A stretch of 64,000 nucleotides of DNA from positions 1 to 64,000 of the forward strand of contig NZ_JAKCMV010000029.1 of NCBI RefSeq assembly GCF_021440515.1, written 5' to 3'. Shown piece by piece: positions 1-8,811 of the stretch (its first letter is position 1; each line of letters begins with the position of its first letter). Made by a program: the position numbers and the translations under genes. The notes under the pieces are model-generated. The model did not search any database and was not told where the DNA came from. It worked only from the letters and a program-made list of their open reading frames with translations. This DNA comes from Enterobacter asburiae (GTDB lineage: Bacteria; Pseudomonadota; Gammaproteobacteria; Enterobacterales; Enterobacteriaceae).

Positions 1-220
1 CGGCGGCGGCGTGGGGATGGGCTTCTCCCAGCACGCCGGGATGGTCATCGTCTGCGACGGAACCGACGAGGCGGCGGCGCGTATCGCCCGCGTGCTTCAC
101 AACGACCCGGCCACCGGCGTGATGCGCCATGCGGATGCGGGCTATGGCATTGCCATTGATTGCGCCAAAGAGCAGGGGCTAAACCTGCCGATGATCCCTG
201 CCACACAAGGAAAGCTTTGA
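1..220 (+). CDS. hutU: Urocanate hydratase, C-terminal fragment
   Basis: Only the last 72 residues are inside the window; the gene runs in from the left edge and its frame begins at base 2. Urocanase converts urocanate to imidazolone propionate, the second step of histidine degradation, in the cytosol. The visible part ([10 protein letters not shown], then [16 protein letters not shown]) matches the conserved C-terminal NAD-binding end of HutU. Its TGA stop overlaps the ATG of hutH by one base, so the two are translationally coupled in one hut operon. The promoter and HutC operator lie outside the window. Identity is strongly supported by the sequence and by the neighbour. Confidence 0.95.
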   Translation, partial: GGGVGMGFSQHAGMVIVCDGTDEAAARIARVLHNDPATGVMRHADAGYGIAIDCAKEQGLNLPMIPATQGKL

Positions 221-1740
221 TGAACGCTCTGACACTGACTCCCGGCTCGCTGACCCTGAAACAACTGCGTACAATCTGGCGCCAGCCGGTGGCGCTCACG
301 CTGGATGAAAGCGCCCACGCGGCGATTAACGACAGCGTAGCCTGCGTCGAGGCCATCGTGGCCGAAGGGCGCACCGCCTACGGCATTAACACCGGGTTTG
401 GCCTGCTGGCGCAGACCCGCATCGCGACAGAGGATCTGGAAAATCTACAGCGCTCGCTGGTGCTCTCCCACGCGGCGGGCGTCGGTCAGCCGCTGGACGA
501 TGAGATTGTCCGCCTGATGATGGTGCTTAAGATCAACAGCCTGGCGCGCGGCTTCTCGGGCATTCGTCTGAGCGTGATTCAGGCGCTGATGGCGCTGGTG
601 AATGCAGAGGTTTATCCGTGGATCCCGGCGAAAGGCTCCGTGGGCGCGTCCGGCGACCTGGCACCGCTGGCGCATATGTCGCTGCTGCTGCTCGGGGAAG
701 GGAAGGCGCGCTGGCAGGGCGAGTGGCTGCATGCGAAAGAGGCGCTGAAAAAAGCCGGGCTGGAGCCGATTACCCTGGCGGCGAAAGAGGGGCTGGCGCT
801 ACTGAACGGCACCCAGGCGTCGACCGCCTTTGCCCTGCGAGGATTGTTTGAGGCGGAAGATCTGTTCGCCTCGGCGGTGGTGTGCGGCGCGCTGACCACC
901 GAAGCGGTGCTCGGCTCGCGCCGTCCGTTCGGCGCGCGCATTCACGAGGTACGCGGCCAGCGCGGGCAGATTGACGCCGCCGCGATGTTTCGCCATCTGC
1001 TGACCGATTCCAGCGAAATTTCGGATTCGCATCACAACTGCGACAAGGTGCAGGACCCGTATTCCCTGCGCTGCCAGCCGCAGGTGATGGGAGCCTGTCT
1101 GACGCAGCTGCGCCAGGCGGCCGAGGTGCTGCTGGTGGAGGCAAACGCGGTATCCGATAATCCGCTGGTCTTTGCCCAGGAGAACGAGGTGGTCTCCGGC
1201 GGGAACTTCCACGCCGAACCGGTGGCGATGGCGGCGGATAATATCGCGCTGGCGATTGCCGAAGTCGGCGCGTTGTCCGAGCGGCGTATCGCGCTGATGA
1301 TGGATAAACATATGTCCCAGCTGCCGCCGTTCCTGGTGCGCAACGGCGGGGTTAACTCGGGCTTTATGATTGCCCAGGTCACGGCGGCGGCGCTGGCGAG
1401 CGAGAACAAAGCCCTGTCGCACCCGCACAGCGTGGACAGCCTGCCAACCTCGGCTAATCAGGAAGATCACGTTTCGATGGCCCCGGCGGCCGGACGCCGA
1501 CTGTGGGAGATGGCTTCCAACACGCGCGGCGTGCTGGCGGTCGAGTGGCTGGCGGCCTGTCAGGGGATCGATCTGCGCGAAGGGTTAACCTCCAGCCCGC
1601 TGCTGGAGCAGGCGCGTCATGCGTTGCGCGAGCACGTCACCCATTACGACGACGATCGGTTCTTCGCGCCGGACATTGATAAGGCGATCCAGCTTCTGGA
1701 TGAAGGACGGCTGGTGGGGTTGTTGCCGCCGGTGCTGTGA
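220..1740 (+). CDS. hutH: Histidine ammonia-lyase
   Basis: 506 residues. It deaminates L-histidine to urocanate, the first step of the hut pathway, in the cytosol. The self-forming MIO cofactor triad Ala143-Ser144-Gly145 is present in [12 protein letters not shown], and the family motif GINTGFG lies at about 55-61. An upstream in-frame ATG at 160 lies inside hutU; the start at 220, in the hutU stop overlap, gives the normal family length and N-terminus. E. coli K-12 lacks hut, whereas Klebsiella and Enterobacter carry it next to bio, as here. No hutC, hutI or hutG is visible, so those must lie outside the window. Confidence 0.97.
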   Translation: MNALTLTPGSLTLKQLRTIWRQPVALTLDESAHAAINDSVACVEAIVAEGRTAYGINTGFGLLAQTRIATEDLENLQRSLVLSHAAGVGQPLDDEIVRLMMVLKINSLARGFSGIRLSVIQALMALVNAEVYPWIPAKGSVGASGDLAPLAHMSLLLLGEGKARWQGEWLHAKEALKKAGLEPITLAAKEGLALLNGTQASTAFALRGLFEAEDLFASAVVCGALTTEAVLGSRRPFGARIHEVRGQRGQIDAAAMFRHLLTDSSEISDSHHNCDKVQDPYSLRCQPQVMGACLTQLRQAAEVLLVEANAVSDNPLVFAQENEVVSGGNFHAEPVAMAADNIALAIAEVGALSERRIALMMDKHMSQLPPFLVRNGGVNSGFMIAQVTAAALASENKALSHPHSVDSLPTSANQEDHVSMAPAAGRRLWEMASNTRGVLAVEWLAACQGIDLREGLTSSPLLEQARHALREHVTHYDDDRFFAPDIDKAIQLLDEGRLVGLLPPVL

Positions 1741-1746
1741 TTTTTT

Positions 1747-1831
1747 TGCCCTCACCCTAACCCTCTCCCACAGGGAGAGGGGATAGTTAGGTTTTCTCCC
1801 TCTCCCTGTGGGAGAGGGCCGGGGTGAGGGC
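1747..1831. repeat. CCCTCTCCC-type palindromic repeat, inverted pair (copy 1 of 5)
   Basis: Two units in opposite orientation (about 1748-1780 and 1796-1831) around the core CCCTCTCCCtgtgGGAGAGGG, with a GGTGAGGG tail. The pair can fold into one long stem. It lies between the convergent ends of hutH and ybhB. The same sequence recurs near 10834, 15628, 45629 and 62679. Confidence 0.85.
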
Positions 1832-1845
1832 ATCAGCCCGCACTA

Positions 1846-2322
1846 TTATGAATACATCGCCGTTATCGACGCGCTGCCAAGCGTGTGGAAATGCACGTTA
1901 AAGCCCACCATCGCGCCGCTCGCGCCTTCGTCCACCTCAATCTTGTCCACGTCCAGCGCGTGTACCGTGAAGATATAGCGGTGCGTTTCCCCTTTTGGCG
2001 GCGCCGCGCCGCCGTAGCCCGCTTTGCCGAAATCGGTACGCGTCTGCACGGCACCTTCCGGCAGCGCAACCAGATCCGAGCCGGAGCCTTGCGGCAGCAC
2101 GCGCGTGTCGGCGGGCAGGTTGGCGACAATCCAGTGCCACCAGCCGGAGCCGGTCGGGGCGTCCGGGTCGTAGCAGGTCACGACGAAGCTTTTGGTGCCA
2201 GCGGGCACCTCGTCCCAGGCCAGGTGCGGAGAGATATTATCCCCCTGATAGCCCATGCCGTTGAAAACGTGGCGCTCGGGGAGTTTTTCGCCGTCGCGCA
2301 GATCTTTACTGATGATTTTCAT
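1846..2322 (-). CDS. ybhB: YbhB/YbcL family Raf-kinase-inhibitor-like (PEBP) protein
   Basis: 158 residues, the usual length of E. coli YbhB. This is a bacterial phosphatidylethanolamine-binding-protein fold; the physiological ligand is not established. The family ligand-pocket signatures are visible: CYDPDAPTGSGWWHW at about 51-65 (DPDAP), and PPKGETHRYIFTVHAL (GxHRY) in the C-terminal half. There is no signal peptide, so it is probably cytosolic. It lies directly downstream of bioA on the same strand (48-nt gap), the E. coli arrangement, and could be read through from the bioA promoter. It ends one base after the palindromic repeat tail. Confidence 0.93.
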   Translation of the reverse strand: MKIISKDLRDGEKLPERHVFNGMGYQGDNISPHLAWDEVPAGTKSFVVTCYDPDAPTGSGWWHWIVANLPADTRVLPQGSGSDLVALPEGAVQTRTDFGKAGYGGAAPPKGETHRYIFTVHALDVDKIEVDEGASGAMVGFNVHFHTLGSASITAMYS

Positions 2323-2370
2323 ACGGTTTACCCTCGTTATTCACTCGTTCAGAAAGTGTAACGCATGGGG

Positions 2371-3660
2371 TTAAATCGCGAAATGCGCGGGAATGTTAAC
2401 GGCTGTAACCACCGCATCCGTTAATTTACGCAGCTGCTCCGGGGTAATGACGTACGGCGGCATCAGGTAGATAAGCTTGCCGAAAGGCCGCACCCAGACG
2501 CCGCGCCCCACGAAGAAGCGCTGGAGCGCCGCCATGTTCACCGGATGGGTGGTCTCAATCACGCCAATCGCACCCAGCACGCGCACGTCCGCCACGAACT
2601 CAGCATCAGCCGCCGCGCTCAGTTCCTGTTTAAGCTGCGCCTCGATGGCCGCCACCTGGGTTTGCCACTCGCCGCTTTCAAGGATCGCGAGGCTTTCGCT
2701 CGCCACCGCGCAGGCCAGCGGGTTGCCCATAAAGGTTGGGCCGTGCATAAAGCAGCCCGCGTCGCCGTCGCTGATAGTATCGGCGACGCGGCGGGTGGTG
2801 AGGGTTGCGGAGAGCGTCATGGTGCCGCCGGTCAGCGCTTTGCCCAGACAGAGAATGTCCGGCGCGATATCCGCGTGCTCGCAGGCAAACAGCCTGCCGG
2901 TGCGGCCAAATCCGGTGGCGATCTCGTCGGCAATCAGCAAAATCCCTTCCCGATCGCACATCTTCCGGATGCGCTTCAGCCACTCCGGGTGATACATGCG
3001 CATTCCGCCCGCGCCCTGAACAATCGGCTCAAGAATAACGGCGGCGATCTCGTGGCGATGCGCCGCCATCAGGCGCGCAAAGCCCACCATGTCCATCTCG
3101 TTCCACTCGCCGTCGAAGCGGCTCTGCGGCGCAGGCGCAAACAGATTCTCCGGCAGATAGCCCTTCCACAGGCTGTGCATGGAGTTGTCCGGATCGCACA
3201 CCGACATCGCGCCAAAGGTATCCCCGTGATAGCCGTTGCGGAAGGTGAGGAACCGCTGGCGCGGCTCGCCCTTCGCGTGCCAGTACTGCAACGCCATTTT
3301 CATCGCCACCTCAACGGCCACCGAGCCGGAATCCGCGAGGAAAACGCACTCCAGCGGCTGGGGCGTCATGGCGACCAGACGACGGCACAGGTCAACCGCA
3401 GGCTGATGGGTGATCCCGCCAAACATCACGTGCGACATCTGGTCAATCTGCGCTTTCATCGCCGCGTTCAGGCGCGGATGGTTGTAGCCGTGGATCGCCG
3501 CCCACCAGGAGGACATGCCGTCGACCAGCGCCTCCCCGCTGGCGAGATGCAGCTCGCAGCCGTGAGCGGAGGCCACCGGATAGACCGGCAGAGGGTGGGT
3601 GGTGGAGGTGTAAGGGTGCCAGATATGCTGTCTGTCGAAGGCGAGATCGTCCGGGGTCAT
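2371..3660 (-). CDS. bioA: Adenosylmethionine-8-amino-7-oxononanoate aminotransferase
   Basis: 429 residues from the ATG at 3660 (MTPDDLAFD), matching the E. coli start. An in-frame ATG six codons upstream, at 3678, lies in the BirA operator and is less likely. BioA transfers the amino group of S-adenosylmethionine to KAPA, giving DAPA, in biotin synthesis. It is a class III PLP transaminase: the Schiff-base lysine is Lys274 in CLGKALTGG, the PLP aspartate lies in LIADEIATG (about 245), and SGSVAVE (111-117) binds the phosphate. It is divergent from bioBFCD and shares the operator at 3668-3701. Confidence 0.97.
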   Translation of the reverse strand: MTPDDLAFDRQHIWHPYTSTTHPLPVYPVASAHGCELHLASGEALVDGMSSWWAAIHGYNHPRLNAAMKAQIDQMSHVMFGGITHQPAVDLCRRLVAMTPQPLECVFLADSGSVAVEVAMKMALQYWHAKGEPRQRFLTFRNGYHGDTFGAMSVCDPDNSMHSLWKGYLPENLFAPAPQSRFDGEWNEMDMVGFARLMAAHRHEIAAVILEPIVQGAGGMRMYHPEWLKRIRKMCDREGILLIADEIATGFGRTGRLFACEHADIAPDILCLGKALTGGTMTLSATLTTRRVADTISDGDAGCFMHGPTFMGNPLACAVASESLAILESGEWQTQVAAIEAQLKQELSAAADAEFVADVRVLGAIGVIETTHPVNMAALQRFFVGRGVWVRPFGKLIYLMPPYVITPEQLRKLTDAVVTAVNIPAHFAI

Positions 3661-3667
3661 AATCGAC

Positions 3668-3701
3668 TTGTAAACCATTTTGAAAACATTTAGGTTTACA
3701 A
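3668..3701. promoter_or_regulatory. BirA operator (bioO) between bioA and bioB
   Basis: A perfect inverted repeat: TTGTAAACC at 3668-3676 and GGTTTACAA at 3693-3701, separated by 16 nt. This is the known binding site of the biotinyl-5'-AMP-loaded BirA dimer, which represses both divergent bio promoters. Position and spacing are exactly as expected. Confidence 0.95.
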
Positions 3702-3746
3702 GTATAAACCGAACCGAGAATTAACAAAACCCTTTGGAGAAGCCCG

Positions 3747-4787
3747 ATGGCTCACCACGCACGCTGGACGATGTCGCAAGTCACTGAATTATTCAACAAA
3801 CCCTTCCTGGAGCTGATGTTTGAAGCGCAGCAGGTGCATCGTCAGCACTTCGATCCGCGCCACGTTCAGGTCAGCACGCTGCTGTCGATCAAGACCGGGG
3901 CCTGCCCCGAAGATTGCAAATACTGCCCGCAGAGCGCGCGCTATAAAACCGGCCTTGAAGCCGAGCGTTTGATGGAGGTGGAGCAGGTGCTCGACTCCGC
4001 GCGTAAGGCCAAAAACGCCGGGTCGACCCGCTTCTGCATGGGCGCGGCGTGGAAAAACCCGCACGATCGCGACATGCCCTATCTGGAGCAGATGGTTAAA
4101 GGCGTGAAGGAGATGGGGCTGGAAGCCTGTATGACCCTCGGGACGCTCAATGAGCATCAGGCGCAGCGCCTGTCGGCGGCGGGACTGGACTATTACAACC
4201 ACAACCTCGACACCTCGCCGGAGTTTTACGGCAACATCATCACCACCCGCACCTATCAGGAGCGTCTGGACACGCTCGATAAGGTGCGGGACGCCGGGAT
4301 CAAAGTCTGCTCGGGCGGCATTGTTGGCCTGGGGGAAACGGTGAAAGACCGCGCGGGGCTGCTGCTCCAGCTGGCGAACCTGCCGACGCCGCCGGAAAGC
4401 GTGCCGATCAACATGCTGGTGAAGGTGAAAGGCACGCCGATGGCGGACAACGACGACGTGGATCCGTTTGACTTCATCCGCACCATCGCCGTGGCGCGCA
4501 TCATGATGCCAACCTCGTTTGTGCGCCTCTCCGCAGGCCGCGAGCAGATGAGCGAACAGACGCAGGCGATGTGCTTTATGGCCGGGGCCAACTCCATCTT
4601 CTACGGCTGCAAGCTGCTGACCACCCCGAACCCGGAAGAGGACAAAGACGTTCAGCTGTTCCGCAAGCTGGGGCTAAACCCGCACCAGACCGAGGTGCTG
4701 ACGGGCGATAACGAGCAACAGCAGCAGCTTGAACAGCAGATTTTCAACGCCGACACCGACCAGTTCTACAACGCGGCAGCCTTATGA
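3747..4787 (+). CDS. bioB: Biotin synthase (radical SAM)
   Basis: 346 residues, the same as E. coli. It inserts sulfur into dethiobiotin to form biotin, the last step of the pathway. The radical-SAM cluster motif CxxxCxxC is present as Cys53, Cys57 and Cys60 ([10 protein letters not shown]). Conserved YNHNLDTS and the C-terminal NSIFYG motif that helps hold the second, sacrificial cluster are visible. The start has a GGAG ribosome site about 9 nt upstream. It is the first gene of bioBFCD, in which every junction overlaps, so it is tightly co-translated and repressed by BirA. Confidence 0.98.
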   Translation: MAHHARWTMSQVTELFNKPFLELMFEAQQVHRQHFDPRHVQVSTLLSIKTGACPEDCKYCPQSARYKTGLEAERLMEVEQVLDSARKAKNAGSTRFCMGAAWKNPHDRDMPYLEQMVKGVKEMGLEACMTLGTLNEHQAQRLSAAGLDYYNHNLDTSPEFYGNIITTRTYQERLDTLDKVRDAGIKVCSGGIVGLGETVKDRAGLLLQLANLPTPPESVPINMLVKVKGTPMADNDDVDPFDFIRTIAVARIMMPTSFVRLSAGREQMSEQTQAMCFMAGANSIFYGCKLLTTPNPEEDKDVQLFRKLGLNPHQTEVLTGDNEQQQQLEQQIFNADTDQFYNAAAL

Positions 4788-5941
4788 CCTGGCAGCAGCG
4801 CATCCATAACGCGCTGGAGGAACGCCGGGCGGCGGACGCTTTTCGCGTGCGCACCGTGGTGGAGAACGGCGCAGGCCGTTTTCTCACCCGCGACGGTCGG
4901 CGGTTCTGCAACTTTTCCAGCAACGATTATCTTGGCCTGAGCCAGCACCCGCAGATTGTGCGTGCCTGGCAGCAGGGCGCTGAACGCTACGGCGCGGGCA
5001 GCGGCGGGTCGGGCCACGTCAGCGGCTACACCACGGCGCATCAGGCGCTGGAGGAGCAGCTTGCCGACTGGCTGGGCTATCCGCGCGCGCTGCTGTTTAT
5101 CTCCGGCTTTGCCGCCAATCAGGCGGTCATTACGGCGCTGGTGGGCAAAGATGACCGGATTGTGGCCGACCGTTTAAGCCACGCCTCCCTGCTGGAGGCG
5201 GCAAACCTCAGCCCGGCGCAGCTGCGGCGCTTTGCCCATAACGACGCCCGCCAGCTTGCCTCACTGCTTGATAAACCCTGCGCAGGGCAGCAGCTAGCGG
5301 TGACGGAGGGGGTGTTCAGCATGGACGGCGACAGCGCGCCGCTCGCGCAACTCCAGGCCACGGCTGCGCAGAAAAACGCGTGGCTGCTGGTGGACGATGC
5401 CCATGGTATCGGTGTGGTCGGTGACAAGGGGCGCGGCAGCGCCTGGCAGCAGGGCGTAAAGCCCGAACTGCTGGTCGTCACCTTCGGCAAAGGATTTGGC
5501 GTCAGCGGGGCGGCGGTGTTGTGCAGCGAACCGGTCGCCGATTACCTGCTGCAATTCGCGCGACACCTGATTTACAGCACCAGTATGCCTCCGGCGCAGG
5601 CCGTGGCGTTGTCCGCCTCGCTGGCGGTCATTCGCAGTGACGACGGGGCGCAGCGCCGCGCTCGGTTAGCCGAGCGCATCGGGCGTTTCCGTCAGGGGCT
5701 GAGCGCGCTGCCGTTCCAGACCACCGATTCGCAGAGCGCGATCCAGCCGGTTATCGTCGGTGATAACGCCCGGGCGCTGCGTCTGGCGCAGGCGTTACGC
5801 GAGCGGGGCATGTGGGTTACGGCGATCCGTCCACCCACGGTGCCGCCGGGCACGGCGCGTCTGCGCCTGACGCTCACGGCGGCGCACGAAACAGACGATA
5901 TTGATACGCTGCTGGAGGCGCTGCATGTCGCCAGTCAATAA
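4784..5941 (+). CDS. bioF: 8-amino-7-oxononanoate (KAPA) synthase
   Basis: 385 residues. It condenses pimeloyl-ACP with L-alanine, releasing CO2, to form KAPA. It is an alpha-oxoamine synthase of PLP fold type I. The PLP lysine is Lys236 in [10 protein letters not shown]; the aspartate/histidine cofactor contacts lie in VDDAHGIGV (about 203-211), and [12 protein letters not shown] forms part of the glycine-rich substrate region. The start codon overlaps the bioB stop (ATGA). Confidence 0.97.
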   Translation: MTWQQRIHNALEERRAADAFRVRTVVENGAGRFLTRDGRRFCNFSSNDYLGLSQHPQIVRAWQQGAERYGAGSGGSGHVSGYTTAHQALEEQLADWLGYPRALLFISGFAANQAVITALVGKDDRIVADRLSHASLLEAANLSPAQLRRFAHNDARQLASLLDKPCAGQQLAVTEGVFSMDGDSAPLAQLQATAAQKNAWLLVDDAHGIGVVGDKGRGSAWQQGVKPELLVVTFGKGFGVSGAAVLCSEPVADYLLQFARHLIYSTSMPPAQAVALSASLAVIRSDDGAQRRARLAERIGRFRQGLSALPFQTTDSQSAIQPVIVGDNARALRLAQALRERGMWVTAIRPPTVPPGTARLRLTLTAAHETDDIDTLLEALHVASQ

Positions 5942-6680
5942 ACGCGCCGTCGCCGCCGCTTTCGGCCGCGCCGCGCAGCGGTATTCTCAGCACGACGCGC
6001 TGCAACGTCAGAGCGCCAGCGGCCTGCGGGCGACCCTCGGCGAAGGCCATTTCCCGCAGGTGCTGGACGCGGGATGCGGGCCGGGCGGCAACAGCCGCGA
6101 CTGGCGCGAGGCCGGAAGCTGCGTGACGGCGCTCGATCTCTCGCCGCAGATGCTGGACGAAGCGCGCCAGCAGCAGTCGGCGGATCGCTATCTGGTGGCG
6201 GATATCGAGGCCATACCGCTGGCGGACGCGCAGTTTGATCTGGTCTGGAGCCATCTTGCGGTGCAGTGGTGCAGCAGCCTGCCGCAGGCGTTAGGCGAGC
6301 TGTACCGCGTCACGCGCCCCGGCGGGAAGGTTGCTTTTACCACGCTGCTGGAAAGCTCCCTGCCGGAGCTCAATCAGGCGTGGCAGGCGGTAGACGCCCG
6401 GGCGCACGCCAACCGTTTTCTCTCGCAGGAGGCGGTGCTTCAGGCGCTGCGCGGCTGGCGTTATCGCTACAGGGTGCAGACCATCACCTTTGCCTTCGAC
6501 GACGCGCTCAGCGCCATGCGATCGCTTAAGGGCATCGGCGCCACGCATCTGCATTCCGGGCGCGACAACAAGCCGCTGACGCGCGGCGAGTTGCAGCGTC
6601 TGGAGATGGCCTGGCCGCAGCAGGAGGGAGCGTTCACGCTCTCTTATCAACTTTTTCATGGGATTATAGAACGTGACTGA
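5925..6680 (+). CDS. bioC: Malonyl-ACP O-methyltransferase
   Basis: 251 residues from the ATG at 5925, exactly the E. coli length; an earlier in-frame ATG at 5901 lies deeper in bioF. BioC methylates the free carboxyl of malonyl-ACP with SAM, disguising it so the fatty-acid machinery can build the pimelate moiety. The SAM-binding motif I reads [10 protein letters not shown] (about 43-52). The motif [24 protein letters not shown] is the recognisable BioC C-terminal region. It overlaps bioF by 17 nt and bioD by 8 nt. Confidence 0.96.
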   Translation: MSPVNKRAVAAAFGRAAQRYSQHDALQRQSASGLRATLGEGHFPQVLDAGCGPGGNSRDWREAGSCVTALDLSPQMLDEARQQQSADRYLVADIEAIPLADAQFDLVWSHLAVQWCSSLPQALGELYRVTRPGGKVAFTTLLESSLPELNQAWQAVDARAHANRFLSQEAVLQALRGWRYRYRVQTITFAFDDALSAMRSLKGIGATHLHSGRDNKPLTRGELQRLEMAWPQQEGAFTLSYQLFHGIIERD

Positions 6681-7374
6681 ACGTTATTTTGTGACCGGCA
6701 CGGATACCGAAGTGGGTAAAACCGTCGCCAGCGCCGCGCTGCTTCAGGCGGCGAATCTGAAGGGATACCGCACCGCAGGCTACAAGCCCGTTGCCTCCGG
6801 CAGCGAGATGACGCCCGACGGGCTGCGCAATACCGACGCCCTGGCGCTACAGCGCCACAGCAGCCTGGCGCTGAGCTACGACGAGGTTAATCCGTATACC
6901 TTCGCCGAGCCGACCTCGCCGCATATCGTCAGCGCGGACGAAGGGCGCGATATCGATTTTGCCGTGCTGTCCGGCGGCCTGCGCGCGCTGGAGCAGCAGG
7001 CCGAGTGGGTGCTGGTCGAGGGGGCGGGCGGCTGGTTTACGCCGCTTTCAGAAAGCCAGACCTTCGCCGACTGGGTGCAGGCGGAGCAGCTTCCGGTCAT
7101 TCTGGTGGTGGGCGTTAAGCTCGGCTGCATCAACCACGCGATGCTCACCGCGCAGGCCGTCCGGCAGGCCGGACTGCGGCTGGCGGGCTGGGTGGCGAAC
7201 GACGTTACGCCGCCCGGCAGGCGTCATCAGGAGTATCTGGTAACGCTTAAACGCCTGCTCCCCGCGCCGTTCCTCGGTGAAATTCCGTGGCTTGCGGACG
7301 GGGCAGAAAACGCCGACACCGGGCGGTATCTCGATCTCAGCGCCTTGCCTCACGCGTCATCCAGTGGGCAATAA
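6673..7374 (+). CDS. bioD: Dethiobiotin synthetase
   Basis: 233 residues, with a GTG start inside the end of bioC (8-nt overlap). It closes the ureido ring of DAPA using CO2 and ATP. The P-loop is GTDTEVGKT (9-17, Lys16), and the Mg/ATP loop VEGAGGW is at about 115-121. It is about 8 residues longer at the C-terminus than the usual ~225, and its last 38 nt overlap the convergent ATPase gene. There is no obvious terminator between the two. Confidence 0.96.
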   Translation: MTERYFVTGTDTEVGKTVASAALLQAANLKGYRTAGYKPVASGSEMTPDGLRNTDALALQRHSSLALSYDEVNPYTFAEPTSPHIVSADEGRDIDFAVLSGGLRALEQQAEWVLVEGAGGWFTPLSESQTFADWVQAEQLPVILVVGVKLGCINHAMLTAQAVRQAGLRLAGWVANDVTPPGRRHQEYLVTLKRLLPAPFLGEIPWLADGAENADTGRYLDLSALPHASSSGQ

Positions 7375-8059
7375 GCTCATCGTTAAGCTCGTTAACGTGG
7401 CCCTGCGCCACGTTACGCCCGCGATAAAGCAGACAGAAGCGGTCAGCCACCCGGCGAATAAACGACAGCTGCTGCTCTGCCAGTAACACCGTCATCCCCA
7501 GCTCCTGACTCAGCCGCACCAGCAGCTGCCCTAACTTCTGGGCGAAACTCGGCTCCGCGCCGTGCATCGGCTCATCCAGAATCAACACGCGTGGGCGATT
7601 CACCAGCGCATTGGCGAGCGCCAGCTGGTACTGCACATCAGGCGTCAGCCCATTAGCACGCTGCTGGCGCAGGGGATAAAGCTGCGGGAAAAGGTCAAAG
7701 ATGTCGCCTGTGGCGCCGGCGTCGCGCTGCCCCGTTGCCCGCAGGGCGATATGCAGATTCTCTTCGATTGTCAGCTGCGAGAATATCCGCCTGTCCTGCG
7801 GCACGTAACCAATGCCGGGGATACGGGGCAGTTCCGGCGGCTGGTGCAGCAGGTCGCAGGGCGGTGCGCCCGCCTCGTGCCAGATGATGGTGCCGCTGTC
7901 GACGGGCACATTGCCGACGATGCAGTTCATCAGGGTGGTTTTCCCCATCCCCGGCAGTCCAATCACCCCGGTACACTGGCCTTGCGGAAAATCTAAATCC
8001 ACGTTCCATAACGTATGTTGGCTTCCGTAGAACTGGTTCACTGCACGCAGACTCAACAT
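7337..8059 (-). CDS. Orphan ABC ATPase, UrtE/LivF-like, with degenerate signature motif
   Basis: 240 residues from the ATG at 8059, which has a strong AAGGAGAGA ribosome site; the frame stays open further upstream without a better start. It resembles the UrtE/LivF ATPases of urea and branched-chain amino-acid importers: Walker A GLPGMGKT (34-41), Q-loop YVPQDR (Gln88), Walker B VLILDEP (158-164, Glu163), and VLLAEQ in the switch position, where this subfamily has VEQ. The LSGGQ signature is not recognisable; the matching segment reads NGLTPDVQYQLALANAL (137-153). No permease or binding-protein gene is adjacent. It ends inside bioD. It may energise a transporter encoded elsewhere or have a non-transport role; function unassigned. 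Confidence 0.85.
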   Translation of the reverse strand: MLSLRAVNQFYGSQHTLWNVDLDFPQGQCTGVIGLPGMGKTTLMNCIVGNVPVDSGTIIWHEAGAPPCDLLHQPPELPRIPGIGYVPQDRRIFSQLTIEENLHIALRATGQRDAGATGDIFDLFPQLYPLRQQRANGLTPDVQYQLALANALVNRPRVLILDEPMHGAEPSFAQKLGQLLVRLSQELGMTVLLAEQQLSFIRRVADRFCLLYRGRNVAQGHVNELNDELIAHWMTREARR

Positions 8060-8391
8060 CTTTCTCTCCTTAAAAATCGTTGTGGGCAAGGCTCGTTTTA
8101 GATACTGCAAAAGACCTGCCAGAAACACGAAGTTGATTAAAAAAGACCCTTTTTTAGGAATGCGCCTCGGGTTCAGGAGAGCGGTCGGAGAGCGTTGCAC
8201 AGCGGCAGTGCTGACGGTGTCGGGTGGTGGTGCAACGGTAAAAATAGGCGAAATGTGATTAAGATCTCACCAAATGTTATCTGTGGTTCAACTGATTACC
8301 ATCAAAAAAGAGCTATAAAAATTTTTTGTTAACCCGCCGCTGGGAAAAACCGGGAATCGCCCGAGTGGCGGTCCATACGGGCTGGAAGCAG

Positions 8392-8414
8392 TTATCCACT
8401 ATTCCTGTGGATAA
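8392..8414. promoter_or_regulatory. Inverted pair of DnaA boxes upstream of uvrB
   Basis: TTATCCACT on the plus strand (8392-8400, one mismatch) faces a perfect TTATCCACA on the minus strand (read from TGTGGATAA, 8406-8414), with 5 nt between. DnaA binding at the distal uvrB promoter has been described in E. coli; a role here is inferred. Confidence 0.6.
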
Positions 8415-8716
8415 CCATGTGTATGAGAGTTAGAAAACACGCGAAAAGCGAGAGAATACGCGGGTTACGCCTGAATTGGTGCGAAACGCGGCTTTAGGAA
8501 ATATCTGTTAAAAATTAACTGGTTAAATAAAAGCAATTAGCGTAATGAAAGTGTCACCTGTTCCCGGGAATCTGACTTTACATCCCTTGACAAATGTTAA
8601 AAAAGAAAAAGTTCTGGGGATAACCGGGTCAGGGCAGCGTTTTATCTTGTCACAGTTCAAATTTTATCCCCGATCCCGCTAATCATTCGAACGCTACTCC
8701 ATAAAGCCCGACATGC

Positions 8717-8736
8717 TACTGGTTTTTCATCCAGTA
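8717..8736. promoter_or_regulatory. LexA (SOS) box of uvrB
   Basis: TACTGGTTTTTCATCCAGTA: CTG-N10-CAG inside TACTG...CAGTA arms, lying 76 nt upstream of the uvrB start. It fits the consensus TACTGTATATATATACAGTA and the known SOS control of uvrB. Confidence 0.92.
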
Positions 8737-8811
8737 TTAATTACTGGCAATCCTGGCAACTGCGAGTAAAATTACAGACCTGCCGCTAATAACGTCATCA
8801 GGTCATCGCCC

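Larger units (their letters stand above)
8060..8811 (+). promoter_or_regulatory. 752-bp gene-free leader upstream of uvrB
   Basis: No convincing ORF on either strand. Contents: the promoter and ribosome site of the minus-strand ATPase at the left end; an inverted pair of DnaA boxes at 8392-8414; an AT-rich stretch with a TTGACA hexamer near 8587; and a LexA box at 8717-8736. E. coli uvrB also has a long multi-promoter leader (P1, P2, P3), so this is probably its counterpart. Confidence 0.7.

Noticed and set aside
1747-1831. CCCTCTCCC hairpins as intrinsic terminators or as a CRISPR
   Set aside because: The T-run precedes rather than follows the stem, and the copies are dispersed single or paired units without regular spacers, so neither interpretation fits.
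2545-3693. Plus-strand open frame opposite bioA
   Set aside because: Antisense shadow of bioA; Arg/His-rich translation with no domain, and bioA is fully conserved.
8392-8414. DnaA boxes as part of a replication origin
   Set aside because: Only two boxes and no AT-rich unwinding repeats or neighbouring origin genes; promoter control of uvrB is more likely.
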